A DNA stretch of 64,000 bases. Origin: JACCYJ01 sp038198775 (GTDB taxonomy: Bacteria; Actinomycetota; Actinomycetes; Propionibacteriales; Nocardioidaceae). Made by a program: the position numbers and the translations under genes. Below the pieces are notes generated by a model. It was not told where the DNA came from, made no database searches, and saw only the letters and a program-made list of their open reading frames with translations. This document shows, one piece after another, positions 1 through 12,854 of the stretch. The stretch covers positions 30,622-94,621 of the forward strand of contig JBBPZV010000005.1 of NCBI GenBank assembly GCA_038198775.1, written 5' to 3'. Numbering within the stretch: the stretch's first letter is position 1; the number at the start of each line of letters is the position of its first letter.

Positions 1-3134
<3,134 letters not shown>

Positions 3135-3135
3135 C

Positions 3136-4272
3136 TCAGCGCCCCCCATCCGCTGCCGCGGCCTGGACCACCATCGACGCGAAGCGGTCGAAGAGGTGCT
3201 CGGAGTCGTGGGGCCCGGCGGCTGCCTCGGGGTGGTACTGCACCCCGAACGCCAAGACCTCGCCGCCCTCGTTCCGCAGGGCGATTCCCTCCACGACGCC
3301 GTCGTTGAGGCAGACGTGGGTGACCTCGGCGCGGCCGTACGCGGTGCTCACCGCTCGCCCGACCGGCGCGTCGAGCGCGAACCCGTGGTTGTGGGCGCTC
3401 ACCTCCACCGCACCGCTGGCGAGGTCCTGGACCGGGCAGTTCAGCCCGCGGTGGCCGAAGGGGAGCTTGTACGTGGCGAACCCCAGGGCGCGGCCGAGCA
3501 CCTGGTGCCCGAAGCAGATGCCGAGACACGGCCAGCGCCGCTCCAAGATCTGGCGTACCAGCGCCACCGCCGCGGACGCGGCGGCCGGGTCGCCTGGCCC
3601 GTTGGAGCACACGACGCCGTCCACACCGCGTGCGGCGATCTCGTCCACCCCGGTCCAGGCCGGCAGGACGTGGACCTCGATGCCGCGCCGGGCCAGCAGC
3701 GCCGGGGTGCTCGCCTTGAGCCCGAAGTCGATGGCCGCCACGCTGGCTAGCCGCCGCCCGATGGCCGGCACGACGTAGCACCGGGTGGTCGTGACCTCGG
3801 CGCTGAGATCGGCCCCGGCCATCGGCGGCGCCGACCGGACCACCGCCAACAAGGTGTCGACATCGGCTCCACCAGAGCTGATCCCGGCCCGCATCACGCC
3901 GCGCTGGCGCAGGTGACGGGTGACCGCCCGGGTGTCGACGCCGGCGATCCCGACCACACCCTCTCGAGCCAGCGCCGCGTCCAGGCTGCCGCGGCTGCGC
4001 CAGCTGCTCGGCCGGCGGGCCGGGTCCCGGACGACCAGGCCGGCCGGCCACATCCGGGTCGACTCGCAGTCCTCGTCGTTGATCCCGGTGTTGCCGATGT
4101 GCGGAGCGGTCATCACCAGCACCTGAGCGCGGTACGAGGGGTCGGTGAGCGTCTCCTGGTAGCCGGTCATCCCGGTCGCGAACACCGCCTCGCCCACCGC
4201 CTGGCCGGTGGCGCCGTACGCCTCGCCGGGGAACACCCGGCCGTCCTCGAGAGCCAGCAGCGCCGTTCTCAC
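3136..4272 (-). CDS. carA: Carbamoyl-phosphate synthase small (glutaminase) subunit
   Basis: Class I glutamine amidotransferase subunit that hydrolyses glutamine and channels ammonia to CarB. The 378-residue protein has the N-terminal CPSase small-chain domain and a C-terminal GATase domain with nucleophile Cys253 (CLGICFGHQ) and the His347/Glu349 pair (QYHPEA), so the catalytic triad is complete. It starts at GTG 4272, which overlaps the pyrC stop as GTGA, indicating translational coupling. Normal family length. Confidence 0.97.
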   Translation of the reverse strand: MRTALLALEDGRVFPGEAYGATGQAVGEAVFATGMTGYQETLTDPSYRAQVLVMTAPHIGNTGINDEDCESTRMWPAGLVVRDPARRPSSWRSRGSLDAALAREGVVGIAGVDTRAVTRHLRQRGVMRAGISSGGADVDTLLAVVRSAPPMAGADLSAEVTTTRCYVVPAIGRRLASVAAIDFGLKASTPALLARRGIEVHVLPAWTGVDEIAARGVDGVVCSNGPGDPAAASAAVALVRQILERRWPCLGICFGHQVLGRALGFATYKLPFGHRGLNCPVQDLASGAVEVSAHNHGFALDAPVGRAVSTAYGRAEVTHVCLNDGVVEGIALRNEGGEVLAFGVQYHPEAAAGPHDSEHLFDRFASMVVQAAAADGGR

Positions 4273-5567
4273 GCGTACGCCTCGGCGGTGCAGGTGGCAG
4301 CGCCACGCAGGTACGTCGCGACGACCCGCCCGGGCAGCGTCCGCCCGGCGTAGGGGTTGTTGCGCGAGAGCGAGACGCTGTCGGCGGCCCGCACGACGAA
4401 GCTCTCGGCCGCGTCGTACAGCACCAGGTTGGCGGGCTCACCGACCGCCAGGGGCCGCCCTTGCCCGTGCAGCCGCCCGATTCGCGCCGGCCGCACCGAC
4501 ATCCGGTCCGCGACCCCGGCCCAGTCCAGCCGGCCGCTGTCGACCATCGCCTCGTGCACCACCGGCAGCGCGGTCTCCAGCCCGAGCATGCCGAAGGCGG
4601 CCGCCGCCCACTCGCACTCCTTGTCCTCAACCGAGTGGGGGGCGTGGTCGGTGGCCACGGCGTCGATGGTGCCGTCGGCGAGCCCGTCGCGCAGCGCCTC
4701 GACGTCCGCGGCGGTCCGCAGCGGCGGGTTCACCTTGTAGACCGGGTCGTACGTCGCGGCCAGGTCGTCGGTCAGCAGCAGGTGGTGGGGGGTGACCTCG
4801 GCGGTGATCGCCCACCCCTTCGACTTCGCCCAGCGCAGGATCTCGACCGACCCGGCTGTCGAGACATGGCAGACGTGCAGCCGGGACCCGACGTGTGCCG
4901 CGAGCAGCGCGTCCCGGGCGATGATCGCCTCCTCCGCAGCCGCTGGCCACCCCGCCAGGCCGAGCACTCCGGACAGCTCCCCCTCGTTCATCTGCGCGCC
5001 CTCGGTCAGCCGGGGCTCCTGCGCATGCTGCGCGACGACCCCGTCGAACGCCTTGACGTACTCCAGCGCCCGCCTCATGAGCACCGCGTCGTCGACACAC
5101 CTGCCGTCGTCGGAGAAGACCCGCACGCGGGCGGCGGAGTCGGCCATGGCGCCGAGCTCGGCCAGCCGACGGCCCTCCAGGCCCACGGTGACCGCTCCCA
5201 CCGGGTGGACATCGCAGTGCGCCGCCTCGCAGCCGAGCCGCCAGACCTGTTCCACGACGCCGGCGGTGTCGGCGACCGGGTCGGTGTTGGCCATCGCGTG
5301 CACCGCGGTGAAGCCCCCCCTGGCGGCGGCAAGGGTGCCACTGTCCACGGTCTCGGCGTCCTCCCGGCCCGGTTCGCGCAGGTGGGTGTGGAGGTCCACC
5401 AGCCCCGGCAGCGCGAACAGGCCGTCGGCGTCGAAGACCTCGGCGTCGGTGGTGGCGGCCTCGCGTCCCACCGCTGCCACCACCCCGCCCCGCAGCAGCA
5501 GGTCGGTGGCTCCCCCCCCCAGCGGCCGGCACCCGCGGATCAGCACGTCCCGGCCGGTGCCGCTCAC
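4269..5567 (-). CDS. pyrC: Dihydroorotase
   Basis: Class I dihydroorotase, third step of UMP synthesis: cyclises carbamoyl aspartate to dihydroorotate. 432 residues. Metal ligands are recognisable: DLHTHLRE near the N-terminus, HAQEP, VTPHHLLL and ATDHAPH. I chose GTG 5567 because it overlaps the pyrB stop (GTGA) and gives the normal N-terminus; a longer in-frame extension upstream runs through pyrB in another frame and is not real. Part of pyrR-pyrB-pyrC-carA-carB. Confidence 0.96.
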   Translation of the reverse strand: MSGTGRDVLIRGCRPLGGGATDLLLRGGVVAAVGREAATTDAEVFDADGLFALPGLVDLHTHLREPGREDAETVDSGTLAAARGGFTAVHAMANTDPVADTAGVVEQVWRLGCEAAHCDVHPVGAVTVGLEGRRLAELGAMADSAARVRVFSDDGRCVDDAVLMRRALEYVKAFDGVVAQHAQEPRLTEGAQMNEGELSGVLGLAGWPAAAEEAIIARDALLAAHVGSRLHVCHVSTAGSVEILRWAKSKGWAITAEVTPHHLLLTDDLAATYDPVYKVNPPLRTAADVEALRDGLADGTIDAVATDHAPHSVEDKECEWAAAAFGMLGLETALPVVHEAMVDSGRLDWAGVADRMSVRPARIGRLHGQGRPLAVGEPANLVLYDAAESFVVRAADSVSLSRNNPYAGRTLPGRVVATYLRGAATCTAEAYA

Positions 5568-6526
5568 GGTCGTCGCCCCGGGTCGTCCGGTGCTGGCAGC
5601 GGCGCAGAGACGGCGCCGCTGAGCAGCAGGTACAGCACTGCCATGCGTACCGCCACGCCGTTGCTGACCTGCTCGACGATCACCGATCGGGTGGAGTCGG
5701 CGACGTCGGCGGAGATCTCCATGCCGCGGTTCATCGGACCCGGGGCCAGCACCAGCGCATGCTCTGGAAGCAGCGCCATCCGCCGTACGTCGAGCCCGTA
5801 GCGGCGGCTGTACTCCCGGGCGCTGGGAAAGAACGCGGCACCCATGCGCTCGCGCTGGACCCGCAGCATCATCACCGCGTCGCTCTTGACGATCGTCGCG
5901 TCGAGGTCGTACGAGGTCTGCACCGGCCACGACTCGACGCCGACCGGCAACAGCGTGGGCGGCGCGACCAGGGTCACCTCGGCGCCCAGGGTGCTCAGCA
6001 GCAGCGCGTTCGATCGAGCCACCCTGCTGTGCAGGACGTCCCCGACGATCGTCACCCGGCGGCCGGCGAGGTCGCCCAGGTGCCGCCGCATGGTGAACGC
6101 GTCGAGCAGGGCCTGGGTGGGGTGCTCGTGGGTGCCGTCGCCGGCGTTGACCACGCTGCAGTGGGTCCACCCGGCTGACGCCAGCAGGTGCGGCGCCCCG
6201 GAGGCGTGGTGCCGCACGACGATGGCGTCGGCGCCCATGGCCTGCAGGGTCAGCGCGGTGTCCTTGAGGCTCTCCCCCTTGGACACGCTGGAACCCTTCG
6301 CGGCGAAGTTGATCACGTCGGCCGACAACCGCTTGGCGGCGGCCTCGAAGGAGATGCGGGTGCGGGTCGAGTCCTCGAAGAACAGGTTGACGACGGTCCG
6401 ACCGCGCAGCGCCGGCAGCTTCTTGATCGGACGCTGGGCGAGGGCACGCATCTCGCCGGCCGTGTCGAGCACGAGGGAGGCGTCCTCGACGGTGAGGTCG
6501 GCGGCGCTGAGCAGGTGCCGTTTCAT
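5564..6526 (-). CDS. pyrB: Aspartate carbamoyltransferase catalytic subunit
   Basis: Condenses carbamoyl phosphate and aspartate. 320 residues, with the carbamoyl-phosphate loop FEDSTRTRISFE near residue 50 and the HPTQALLD motif near 135. No pyrI-like regulatory chain is adjacent, as is usual for this operon type in Gram-positive bacteria. The ATG at 6526 overlaps the pyrR stop as ATGA. Expression should follow PyrR through the leader hairpin at 7120-7135. Confidence 0.97.
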   Translation of the reverse strand: MKRHLLSAADLTVEDASLVLDTAGEMRALAQRPIKKLPALRGRTVVNLFFEDSTRTRISFEAAAKRLSADVINFAAKGSSVSKGESLKDTALTLQAMGADAIVVRHHASGAPHLLASAGWTHCSVVNAGDGTHEHPTQALLDAFTMRRHLGDLAGRRVTIVGDVLHSRVARSNALLLSTLGAEVTLVAPPTLLPVGVESWPVQTSYDLDATIVKSDAVMMLRVQRERMGAAFFPSAREYSRRYGLDVRRMALLPEHALVLAPGPMNRGMEISADVADSTRSVIVEQVSNGVAVRMAVLYLLLSGAVSAPLPAPDDPGRRP

Positions 6527-7104
6527 CGGGCCTCCCGGATCGCCGGCTCGGCCGCCGGCCCGGGTGCGATCTGCACCTCGTCGTACCCGTCGACCTCGGC
6601 GACGCTGACGCGTACCTCCTCCGACAGCGCGGTCGGGAGGTTCTTGCCGACGAAGTCCGCCCGGATCGGCAGCTGCCGGTGGCCTCGGTCGACGAGCACG
6701 GCGAGCCGCACCGCCTGCGGGCGGCCCAGGTCGTTGAGCGCGTCCAGCGCCGCCCGGATGGTCCGGCCGGAGAACAGCACGTCGTCGACGAGCACGACGG
6801 TCCTGCGCTCGACTCCGGTGCGGGGGATGTCGGTGTGCTCGAGGGTCCTCGCCGGGCGCAGCCGCAGGTCGTCGCGGTACATCGTGACGTCCAGCGCGCC
6901 GTGGGGCACGGGGCTGCTCTCGATCTGCTCGATCCGAGCGGCGATCCGCGCCGCCAGCGGCACCCCGCGGGTGGGGATCCCCAGCAGCACCAGACCGGCG
7001 GCACCGCGATGGCGCTCGATGATCTCGTGCGAGATGCGGGTCAACGCCCGGGAGACGTCGCGGTCGTCGAGCACGACCCGAGCGGGCAGCTGCGTGGCAG
7101 CCAC
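6523..7104 (-). CDS. pyrR: PyrR bifunctional pyrimidine regulator / uracil phosphoribosyltransferase
   Basis: RNA-binding regulator of pyr genes that senses UMP/UTP and also has uracil phosphoribosyltransferase activity. 193 residues from GTG 7104. The PRPP-binding motif is VVLVDDVLFSGRTIRAAL. The start is fixed by a strong Shine-Dalgarno AAGGAGG (7111-7117) six bases upstream; longer in-frame starts reach into the bldD promoter and are unlikely. First gene of the operon. The hairpin that PyrR should bind ends two bases before this Shine-Dalgarno. Confidence 0.95.
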   Translation of the reverse strand: MAATQLPARVVLDDRDVSRALTRISHEIIERHRGAAGLVLLGIPTRGVPLAARIAARIEQIESSPVPHGALDVTMYRDDLRLRPARTLEHTDIPRTGVERRTVVLVDDVLFSGRTIRAALDALNDLGRPQAVRLAVLVDRGHRQLPIRADFVGKNLPTALSEEVRVSVAEVDGYDEVQIAPGPAAEPAIREAR

Positions 7105-7110
7105 TGGCGA

Positions 7111-7135
7111 CCTCCTTGCCCGCCTCACGGGACGG
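7111..7135 (-). promoter_or_regulatory. PyrR-binding hairpin next to the pyrR ribosome site
   Basis: On the minus strand, CCGTC-CCGTGA-GGCGG (7120-7135) folds into a 5-bp stem (C-G, C-G, G-C, U-G, C-G) closed by the hexaloop CCGUGA. This fits the PyrR-binding consensus UCCNGNGAGGY. The stem ends two bases before the AAGGAGG Shine-Dalgarno (7111-7117) of pyrR, and no terminator or anti-terminator follows. This layout predicts translational repression, as reported for mycobacterial pyr leaders, rather than Bacillus-type attenuation. Confidence 0.8.
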
Positions 7136-7233
7136 TGCGTTAAAGGATGTCCGAGCACGTTGTCGCGGGCACGGTACCAGGCATCTCGCCGATGCCACGG
7201 CAGGCGGGGAGACCGCGAGTCTGGCGGTTTCGC

Positions 7234-7275
7234 TTGACCGGCAGCGGGGTGGGGTCTATGGTCACGCAGCGTAGC
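7234..7275 (+). promoter_or_regulatory. bldD promoter with overlapping BldD box
   Basis: A -35 TTGACC (7234-7239), a 17-bp spacer and a -10 TATGGT (7257-7262) form a good primary-sigma promoter 50 bp before bldD. Bases 7261-7275, GTCACGCAGCGTAGC, match the BldD box NTNACNC(A/T)GNGTNAN at every fixed position except the last A (G here). The box covers the likely transcription start, so BldD would repress its own gene, as is known in Streptomyces. Confidence 0.65.
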
Positions 7276-7314
7276 CAAACGCCGTCCGGAACGGCCCGAC
7301 TTACGGAGTCCCTC

Positions 7315-7815
7315 GTGGCCAAGGATTACTCCCGAGCACTCGGTGGCCGACTGCGCTCGATCCGCCAGCAGCAGGGATTGTCGCTGCACGGCGTCGAGGA
7401 GAAGTCCGAGGGGCGCTGGAAGGCGGTGGTCGTGGGCTCGTACGAGCGCGGCGACCGTGCCGTGACGGTGCAGAAGCTCTCGGAGCTGGCGCAGTTCTAC
7501 GGGGTGCCGGTCGAGGAGCTGCTGCCGGGAGGCAACTCGAGCCCGGCGGCGCTGGAACCGCCGCCCAAGCTGATCCTCGACCTGGCGAAGCTGCAGGACG
7601 TCGACGCAGCCGAGGCGGCGCCCCTGTCTCGCTATGCGTCCACGATCCAGTCCCAGCGCGGCGACTACAACGGCCGGGTGCTCTCGATCCGCCAGGAGGA
7701 CCTGCGCACGCTGTCGGTGATCTACCAGGAGCAGCCCAGCGTGCTGGCGGCGCGCTTCATCGGGTGGGGCGTGCTGCGGGCCGCGGTCACCGGGGACCCC
7801 GACGGCGACCCGTGA
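7315..7815 (+). CDS. bldD: BldD, c-di-GMP-responsive developmental regulator
   Basis: DNA-binding repressor of developmental genes that dimerises on cyclic di-GMP. 166 residues from GTG 7315 (Shine-Dalgarno ACGGAG). The N-terminal XRE-type helix-turn-helix (about 8-68) contains the highly conserved stretch LSLHGVEEKSEGRWKAVVVG. The C-terminal domain has the c-di-GMP signature RGD (115-117), eight residues, then RQED (126-129), fitting RxD-X8-RxxD, so ligand binding is predicted. It is the only plus-strand gene in the first 31 kb and diverges from pyrR. Its presence excludes lineages lacking bldD such as Mycobacterium. Confidence 0.95.
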   Translation: MAKDYSRALGGRLRSIRQQQGLSLHGVEEKSEGRWKAVVVGSYERGDRAVTVQKLSELAQFYGVPVEELLPGGNSSPAALEPPPKLILDLAKLQDVDAAEAAPLSRYASTIQSQRGDYNGRVLSIRQEDLRTLSVIYQEQPSVLAARFIGWGVLRAAVTGDPDGDP

Positions 7816-7824
7816 GCGCTGCCC

Positions 7825-8235
7825 TCACGCGCACAGGGTCGGTTTGAGCTCGACGAGTCGCCCCAGCAGGCCGTTGACGAACGGCCCCGACTCCTCGGTC
7901 GAGAGCTCCGAGGCCAGCTGGACCGCCTCGCTCACCGCCACCGCGTCCGGGACGTCGGGTTCGTACAGCAGCTCGTAGGCCGCCAGCCGCAGCACGTTGC
8001 GGTCGACGGCGGGCATTCGTTCCAGCGACCACCCGATGGAGTGCTCGGCCAGCAGCGCGTCGATGCGGGCCTGGTGGGTGACGACGCCCTCGACCAGCGT
8101 GATCGTGTACGGGTTGAGGGGCGGGGCCGCGACAGCGACCCGTTGCGGCAGCGTGGCGCCGAGTCCGATGCCTTGCAGGTCGGACTCGAAGAGCACGTCG
8201 AGGGCCCGCTTGCGGGCCTTGCTGCGGGCGCCCAT
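7825..8235 (-). CDS. nusB: Transcription antitermination factor NusB
   Basis: Binds boxA RNA with NusE (S10) for rRNA antitermination. 136 residues, all helical, starting MGARSKARKRALDVLFESD, with the typical MPAVDRNVLRLAAYELLY and AVSEAVQLASELS segments. Its start at 8235 shares a base with the efp stop. It converges on bldD, with only nine bases between the two stops and no obvious terminator there. Confidence 0.96.
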   Translation of the reverse strand: MGARSKARKRALDVLFESDLQGIGLGATLPQRVAVAAPPLNPYTITLVEGVVTHQARIDALLAEHSIGWSLERMPAVDRNVLRLAAYELLYEPDVPDAVAVSEAVQLASELSTEESGPFVNGLLGRLVELKPTLCA

Positions 8236-8795
8236 CAGCCCGCGCGACCCAGGTAGCTGCCGTCGCGCGTGTCGACCCGGACCCTTTCCCCGCTAATGAT
8301 GAACAGCGGGACCTGCAGCTCGTACCCGGTCTCGAGCCGCGCCGGCTTCGTCCCCCCCGTGGAACGGTCTCCCTGCAGGCCGGGCTCGGTGTACTCCACG
8401 CTCAGCTCCACCGACGCCGGGAGCTCGAGGTAGAGCGGTGTGCCCTCGTGCACGGCGACGACGACGTCCTGGTTGTCGAGCAGGAAGTTGGCGGCGCCGC
8501 CCACTATGGCGTCCAGGAGATGGGTCTGGTCGAACGTCTCGGTGTCCATGAACACGTACGACTCGCCGTCGTGGTACAGGTACGTCATCGCCCGCTTGTC
8601 GACGTTGGCGGTCTCCACCTTGACGTCGGCGTTGAACGTCTTGTCCACGACCTTGCCCGACAGCACGTTCTTCAGCTTGGTCCGTACCACCGCCCCACCC
8701 TTGCCCGGCTTGTGGTGCTGGAACCACACCACCGACCACAGCTGCCCGTCGAGGTTAAGCACGGTGCCGTTCTTGAGGTCGTTGGTGGTGGCCAT
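8235..8795 (-). CDS. efp: Elongation factor P
   Basis: Relieves ribosome stalling at polyproline. 186 residues with KOW-like and two OB domains. The loop tip reads KPGKGGA with Lys32 at the position modified in other bacteria; no modification gene (epmA, ymfI-like) is visible nearby, so modification state is unknown. It lies between pepQ and nusB, the usual actinobacterial order. Confidence 0.97.
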   Translation of the reverse strand: MATTNDLKNGTVLNLDGQLWSVVWFQHHKPGKGGAVVRTKLKNVLSGKVVDKTFNADVKVETANVDKRAMTYLYHDGESYVFMDTETFDQTHLLDAIVGGAANFLLDNQDVVVAVHEGTPLYLELPASVELSVEYTEPGLQGDRSTGGTKPARLETGYELQVPLFIISGERVRVDTRDGSYLGRAG

Positions 8796-8836
8796 CGCGG
8801 CGCGGTCCCTTCCTGTGCTGGCGTGCAGCGGTACGG

Positions 8837-9928
8837 TCAGTCGGAGACCAGCAGGTCCCGGGGAGCGGTTGTCAGGAAGTCCGACCCGGCGTCGGTGACG
8901 ACGAGGGTGTCCTCGATGCGCACCCCGCCGCGACCCCGGAGGTAGACGCCGGGCTCGATGGTGAGGGCGGTGTGCGCGCGCAGTCTACCCGGACGCCCCT
9001 TGCCGAGGAACGGGTCCTCGTGGATCACCAGCCCGACGCCGTGGCCCAGCCCGGTGGGAAAGTGATCGAGGTACCCGGCGCGGTCCAGCGACCGGCGGGC
9101 GGCGGCGTCCACGTCTGCCACCAGCACGCCGACACCGAGCGCGGCGATGCTGTCACGTTGGGCTGCGGCCACCGCAGCGTGGATCTCCTGCTGCCAGTCG
9201 GCGGCGGCGCCGATCACCACCGTACGCGTGCAGTCGGCGTGATAGCCGTCGACGCGGGCGCCGAAGTCGATCTTGAGCAGGTCGCCTCGCCCGACGACCC
9301 GCTCGGTCGGCTGGTGGTGCGGGATCGCGCTGTGCGGCCCGGAGGCGACGATCGTGTCGAAGCCCACGGCCTCGGCGCCGTGGTCGTACATCCTCGACTC
9401 GAGGTCGCGGGCCAGCGCCCGCTCGCTGCGGCCCCGCAGCCGGCCGGACAGCAGGCCGCCCAGCGCCGCGGTGGAGACTTCGCAGGCCGCCCGCAGCGCT
9501 GCGAGCTCTGCCTCGTCCTTGACCTCACGCAGCCCCTCCACGGCTCGCTGCAGTGACGTGAGCGTCCACCTGCCCGTGCCTTGCAGCAGCGCGGTCAGCG
9601 CGCCGTGGGCGTCGACGCTGAGCGCGTGGGTCTCCAGCGCGCAGCGCCAGCCGGGCCGGTCCCCCACGGCGTCGACCAACGCCGGCAGCAGCTCCCGGGA
9701 GATGACGTGGCGCAGGTCGCCGCACTCGGTCGCCGCCTGTTCGGCGTAGCGGCCGTCGGTCGCGAAGACGTGGCGACCGGTGACATCGACGACCAGGGCG
9801 GCGTTGGAACCGGTGAACCCGGTGAGGTACCGCACGTTGACCAGGTCGGTGACCAGGGCGGCGTCGAGGTCGCGCCCGACCAGAGCGTCGACCAGGGCAC
9901 CGCGCCGGCGTTCGTGCTCGGGTGGCAT
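8837..9928 (-). CDS. pepQ: Xaa-Pro aminopeptidase (M24 family)
   Basis: Cytoplasmic metallopeptidase cleaving X-Pro bonds. 363 residues from ATG 9928 (weak Shine-Dalgarno AAGGTGG); the longer reading frame from 9988 lacks a ribosome site. The N-terminal creatinase-like domain covers about 1-125. The C-terminal pita-bread domain carries all five metal ligands: both Asp of KIDFGARVDGYHADCTRT, His in GLGHGVGLVIHEDP, Glu in LTIEPGVY and Glu in GGVRIEDTLVV. A fixed neighbour of efp in actinobacteria. PepQ versus PepP assignment is uncertain. Confidence 0.9.
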   Translation of the reverse strand: MPPEHERRRGALVDALVGRDLDAALVTDLVNVRYLTGFTGSNAALVVDVTGRHVFATDGRYAEQAATECGDLRHVISRELLPALVDAVGDRPGWRCALETHALSVDAHGALTALLQGTGRWTLTSLQRAVEGLREVKDEAELAALRAACEVSTAALGGLLSGRLRGRSERALARDLESRMYDHGAEAVGFDTIVASGPHSAIPHHQPTERVVGRGDLLKIDFGARVDGYHADCTRTVVIGAAADWQQEIHAAVAAAQRDSIAALGVGVLVADVDAAARRSLDRAGYLDHFPTGLGHGVGLVIHEDPFLGKGRPGRLRAHTALTIEPGVYLRGRGGVRIEDTLVVTDAGSDFLTTAPRDLLVSD

Positions 9929-10009
9929 GCTGTCCACCTTACGGTCGCGCCGACCGCCGACTCCCGACCGTTGAGCGGTTCCAGCCAACCGTGCGCCGGG
10001 AGAACGCGG

Positions 10010-11106
<1,097 letters not shown>

Positions 11107-11110
<4 letters not shown>

Positions 11111-11634
11111 GACGCGGTCTCGGCGCCGAGGAGCGCGGCGACGTCGTCGGCGACGGCGCCCGCAGGACGCCCGTCGGTGGACACGACGTGCCCGGCCACC
11201 TGTACGTAGAGGGGATGCCGTGCCGCCAGCAGCTGCCGCAACCGGCTGTGGACGTTGCCCAGCAGCAGCGGCCTGGGACCACCGAGCCCAACCCGGCGGC
11301 TCGCCTCGGCCAGCCCGACGTCCAAGAACACCGTGCGGCTGGCCGGCAGGCGCTCGCGTACCGGCGCGCTGGTCACCGCCCCGCCGCCGAGCGCGACGAC
11401 GCCGTCGTGGGTGCTCAGCGCAGTGAGGACGGCCTCCTCCTCCAGGCGACGAAAGTACGCCTCCCCGTGGTCGACGAAGATCGCCGCCACGCTGCTGCCC
11501 GCGGTCTGTTCGATCACCGCGTCGGTGTCGCAGAAGCCGGTCCGCAGGCGATCCGCCAGCAAGGCGCCGACGGTGCTCTTGCCGGCGCCCGGTGGCCCCA
11601 CCAGGACGACGAGCGGACCCACCGGCAGGTTCAC
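11107..11634 (-). CDS. aroK: Shikimate kinase
   Basis: Phosphorylates shikimate with ATP. 175 residues, P-loop GPPGAGKST at 13-21, DTDAVIE (shikimate-binding Asp) and the GGGAV motif. Starts at GTG 11634, overlapping the aroC stop (GTGA), and runs into aroB with the same overlap, giving a tightly coupled aroC-aroK-aroB block. Confidence 0.95.
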
Positions 11635-12809
11635 CTGATCGCCAGCGCGGCGAGGTAGGCGTCCCGGTTGCGGCGGGTCTCGGTGACCGAGTCGCCGCCG
11701 AACTTCTCCAGCAGCGCATCGGCGAGCACCAGCGCCACCATTGCCTCGGCGACGACACCGGCCGCGGGTACGGCGCAGACGTCGGAACGCTGGTGGTGGG
11801 CGGTCGCCGGGCGCATCGTCGCCACGTCGACGGTGCGCAGGGCCCGCGGGACCGTCGAGATGGGCTTCATCGCGGCCCGCACCCGCAGCGTCTCACCGGT
11901 GGACATGCCGCCCTCGGTGCCCCCCGAGTGTCCGGAGGCACGGTGTACCCCCTGAGAGTCGACCACGATCTCGTCGTGTGCCTGCGACCCCGGGGTCCTG
12001 GCCAGCGCGAACCCGTCGCCGACCTCGACGCCCTTGATCGCGGGGATTCCCATCAGCGCCGCCGCGAGCCGCGAGTCGAGGCGCCGGTCCCAGTGGACGT
12101 GGCTGCCCAGGCCGGGAGGAAGCCCGTGCGCGACGACCTCCACCACGCCGCCGAGCGTGTCACCGGCGGCATGGGCGGCGTCGACCTCGGCCACCATCGC
12201 CGCGCTGGCGGAGCGGTCCAGGCAGCGGACCGGGTCCTGGTCCAGGTACGCAGCATCCGACGTCGTCGGCACGCAGCCGTCCGGGGCCCGGACGGTGCCG
12301 AGCCCGACGACGTGGCTCACCACCCCCGCCTCGCAGGACCCGGCCAGGAAGCTGACGGCTACCGCACCGAGCGCCACCCGGGCGGCGGTCTCGCGGGCGC
12401 TGGCCCGCTCCAGCACCGGGCGAGCCTCGGCGAAGCCGTACTTCTGCATTCCGGCGAGGTCGGCATGGCCGGGGCGCGGCCGAGTCAGCGGCGCGGCCCT
12501 CGCCAGGTCGCTCATGGCCGCTTCGTCGACCGGGTCGGCCGCCATGACCGTCTCCCACTTGGGCCACTCGCTGTTGGCGATGCGCACCGCAACCGGGCTG
12601 CCGAGGGTCGCGCCGTGCCGTACCCCCCCGATGATCTCGACCCGGTCGGCCTCGAAGGACATCCGGGCACCTCGCCCGTGGCCGTGCCGGCGCCGGGCCA
12701 GCGCCGCCGCCAGGGTCTGCGAGGTGACCGGGACACCGGCCGGGAGGCCCTCCAGGATCGCGGTCAGCGCCGGGCCGTGCGACTCCCCGGCGGTCAGCCA
12801 GCGCAGCAT
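11631..12809 (-). CDS. aroC: Chorismate synthase
   Basis: Last common step of aromatic amino-acid synthesis; uses reduced FMN to form chorismate from EPSP. 392 residues beginning MLRWLTAGESHGPAL, with the diagnostic RRHGHGRGARM, RPRPGHADLAG and SGHSGGTEGGMS segments. ATG start at 12809. aroA is not in this window. Confidence 0.97.
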   Translation of the reverse strand: MLRWLTAGESHGPALTAILEGLPAGVPVTSQTLAAALARRRHGHGRGARMSFEADRVEIIGGVRHGATLGSPVAVRIANSEWPKWETVMAADPVDEAAMSDLARAAPLTRPRPGHADLAGMQKYGFAEARPVLERASARETAARVALGAVAVSFLAGSCEAGVVSHVVGLGTVRAPDGCVPTTSDAAYLDQDPVRCLDRSASAAMVAEVDAAHAAGDTLGGVVEVVAHGLPPGLGSHVHWDRRLDSRLAAALMGIPAIKGVEVGDGFALARTPGSQAHDEIVVDSQGVHRASGHSGGTEGGMSTGETLRVRAAMKPISTVPRALRTVDVATMRPATAHHQRSDVCAVPAAGVVAEAMVALVLADALLEKFGGDSVTETRRNRDAYLAALAIR

Positions 12810-12854
12810 GTCGACGAGTCTGTCACGACAGGCCCGCCTCCCCGCCGCGGCGGC

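Noticed and set aside
7137..7165. CGACAA-17-TAACGC as the pyrR promoter
   Set aside because: Its start would fall inside the PyrR hairpin; hexamers are weak, so no promoter is claimed.
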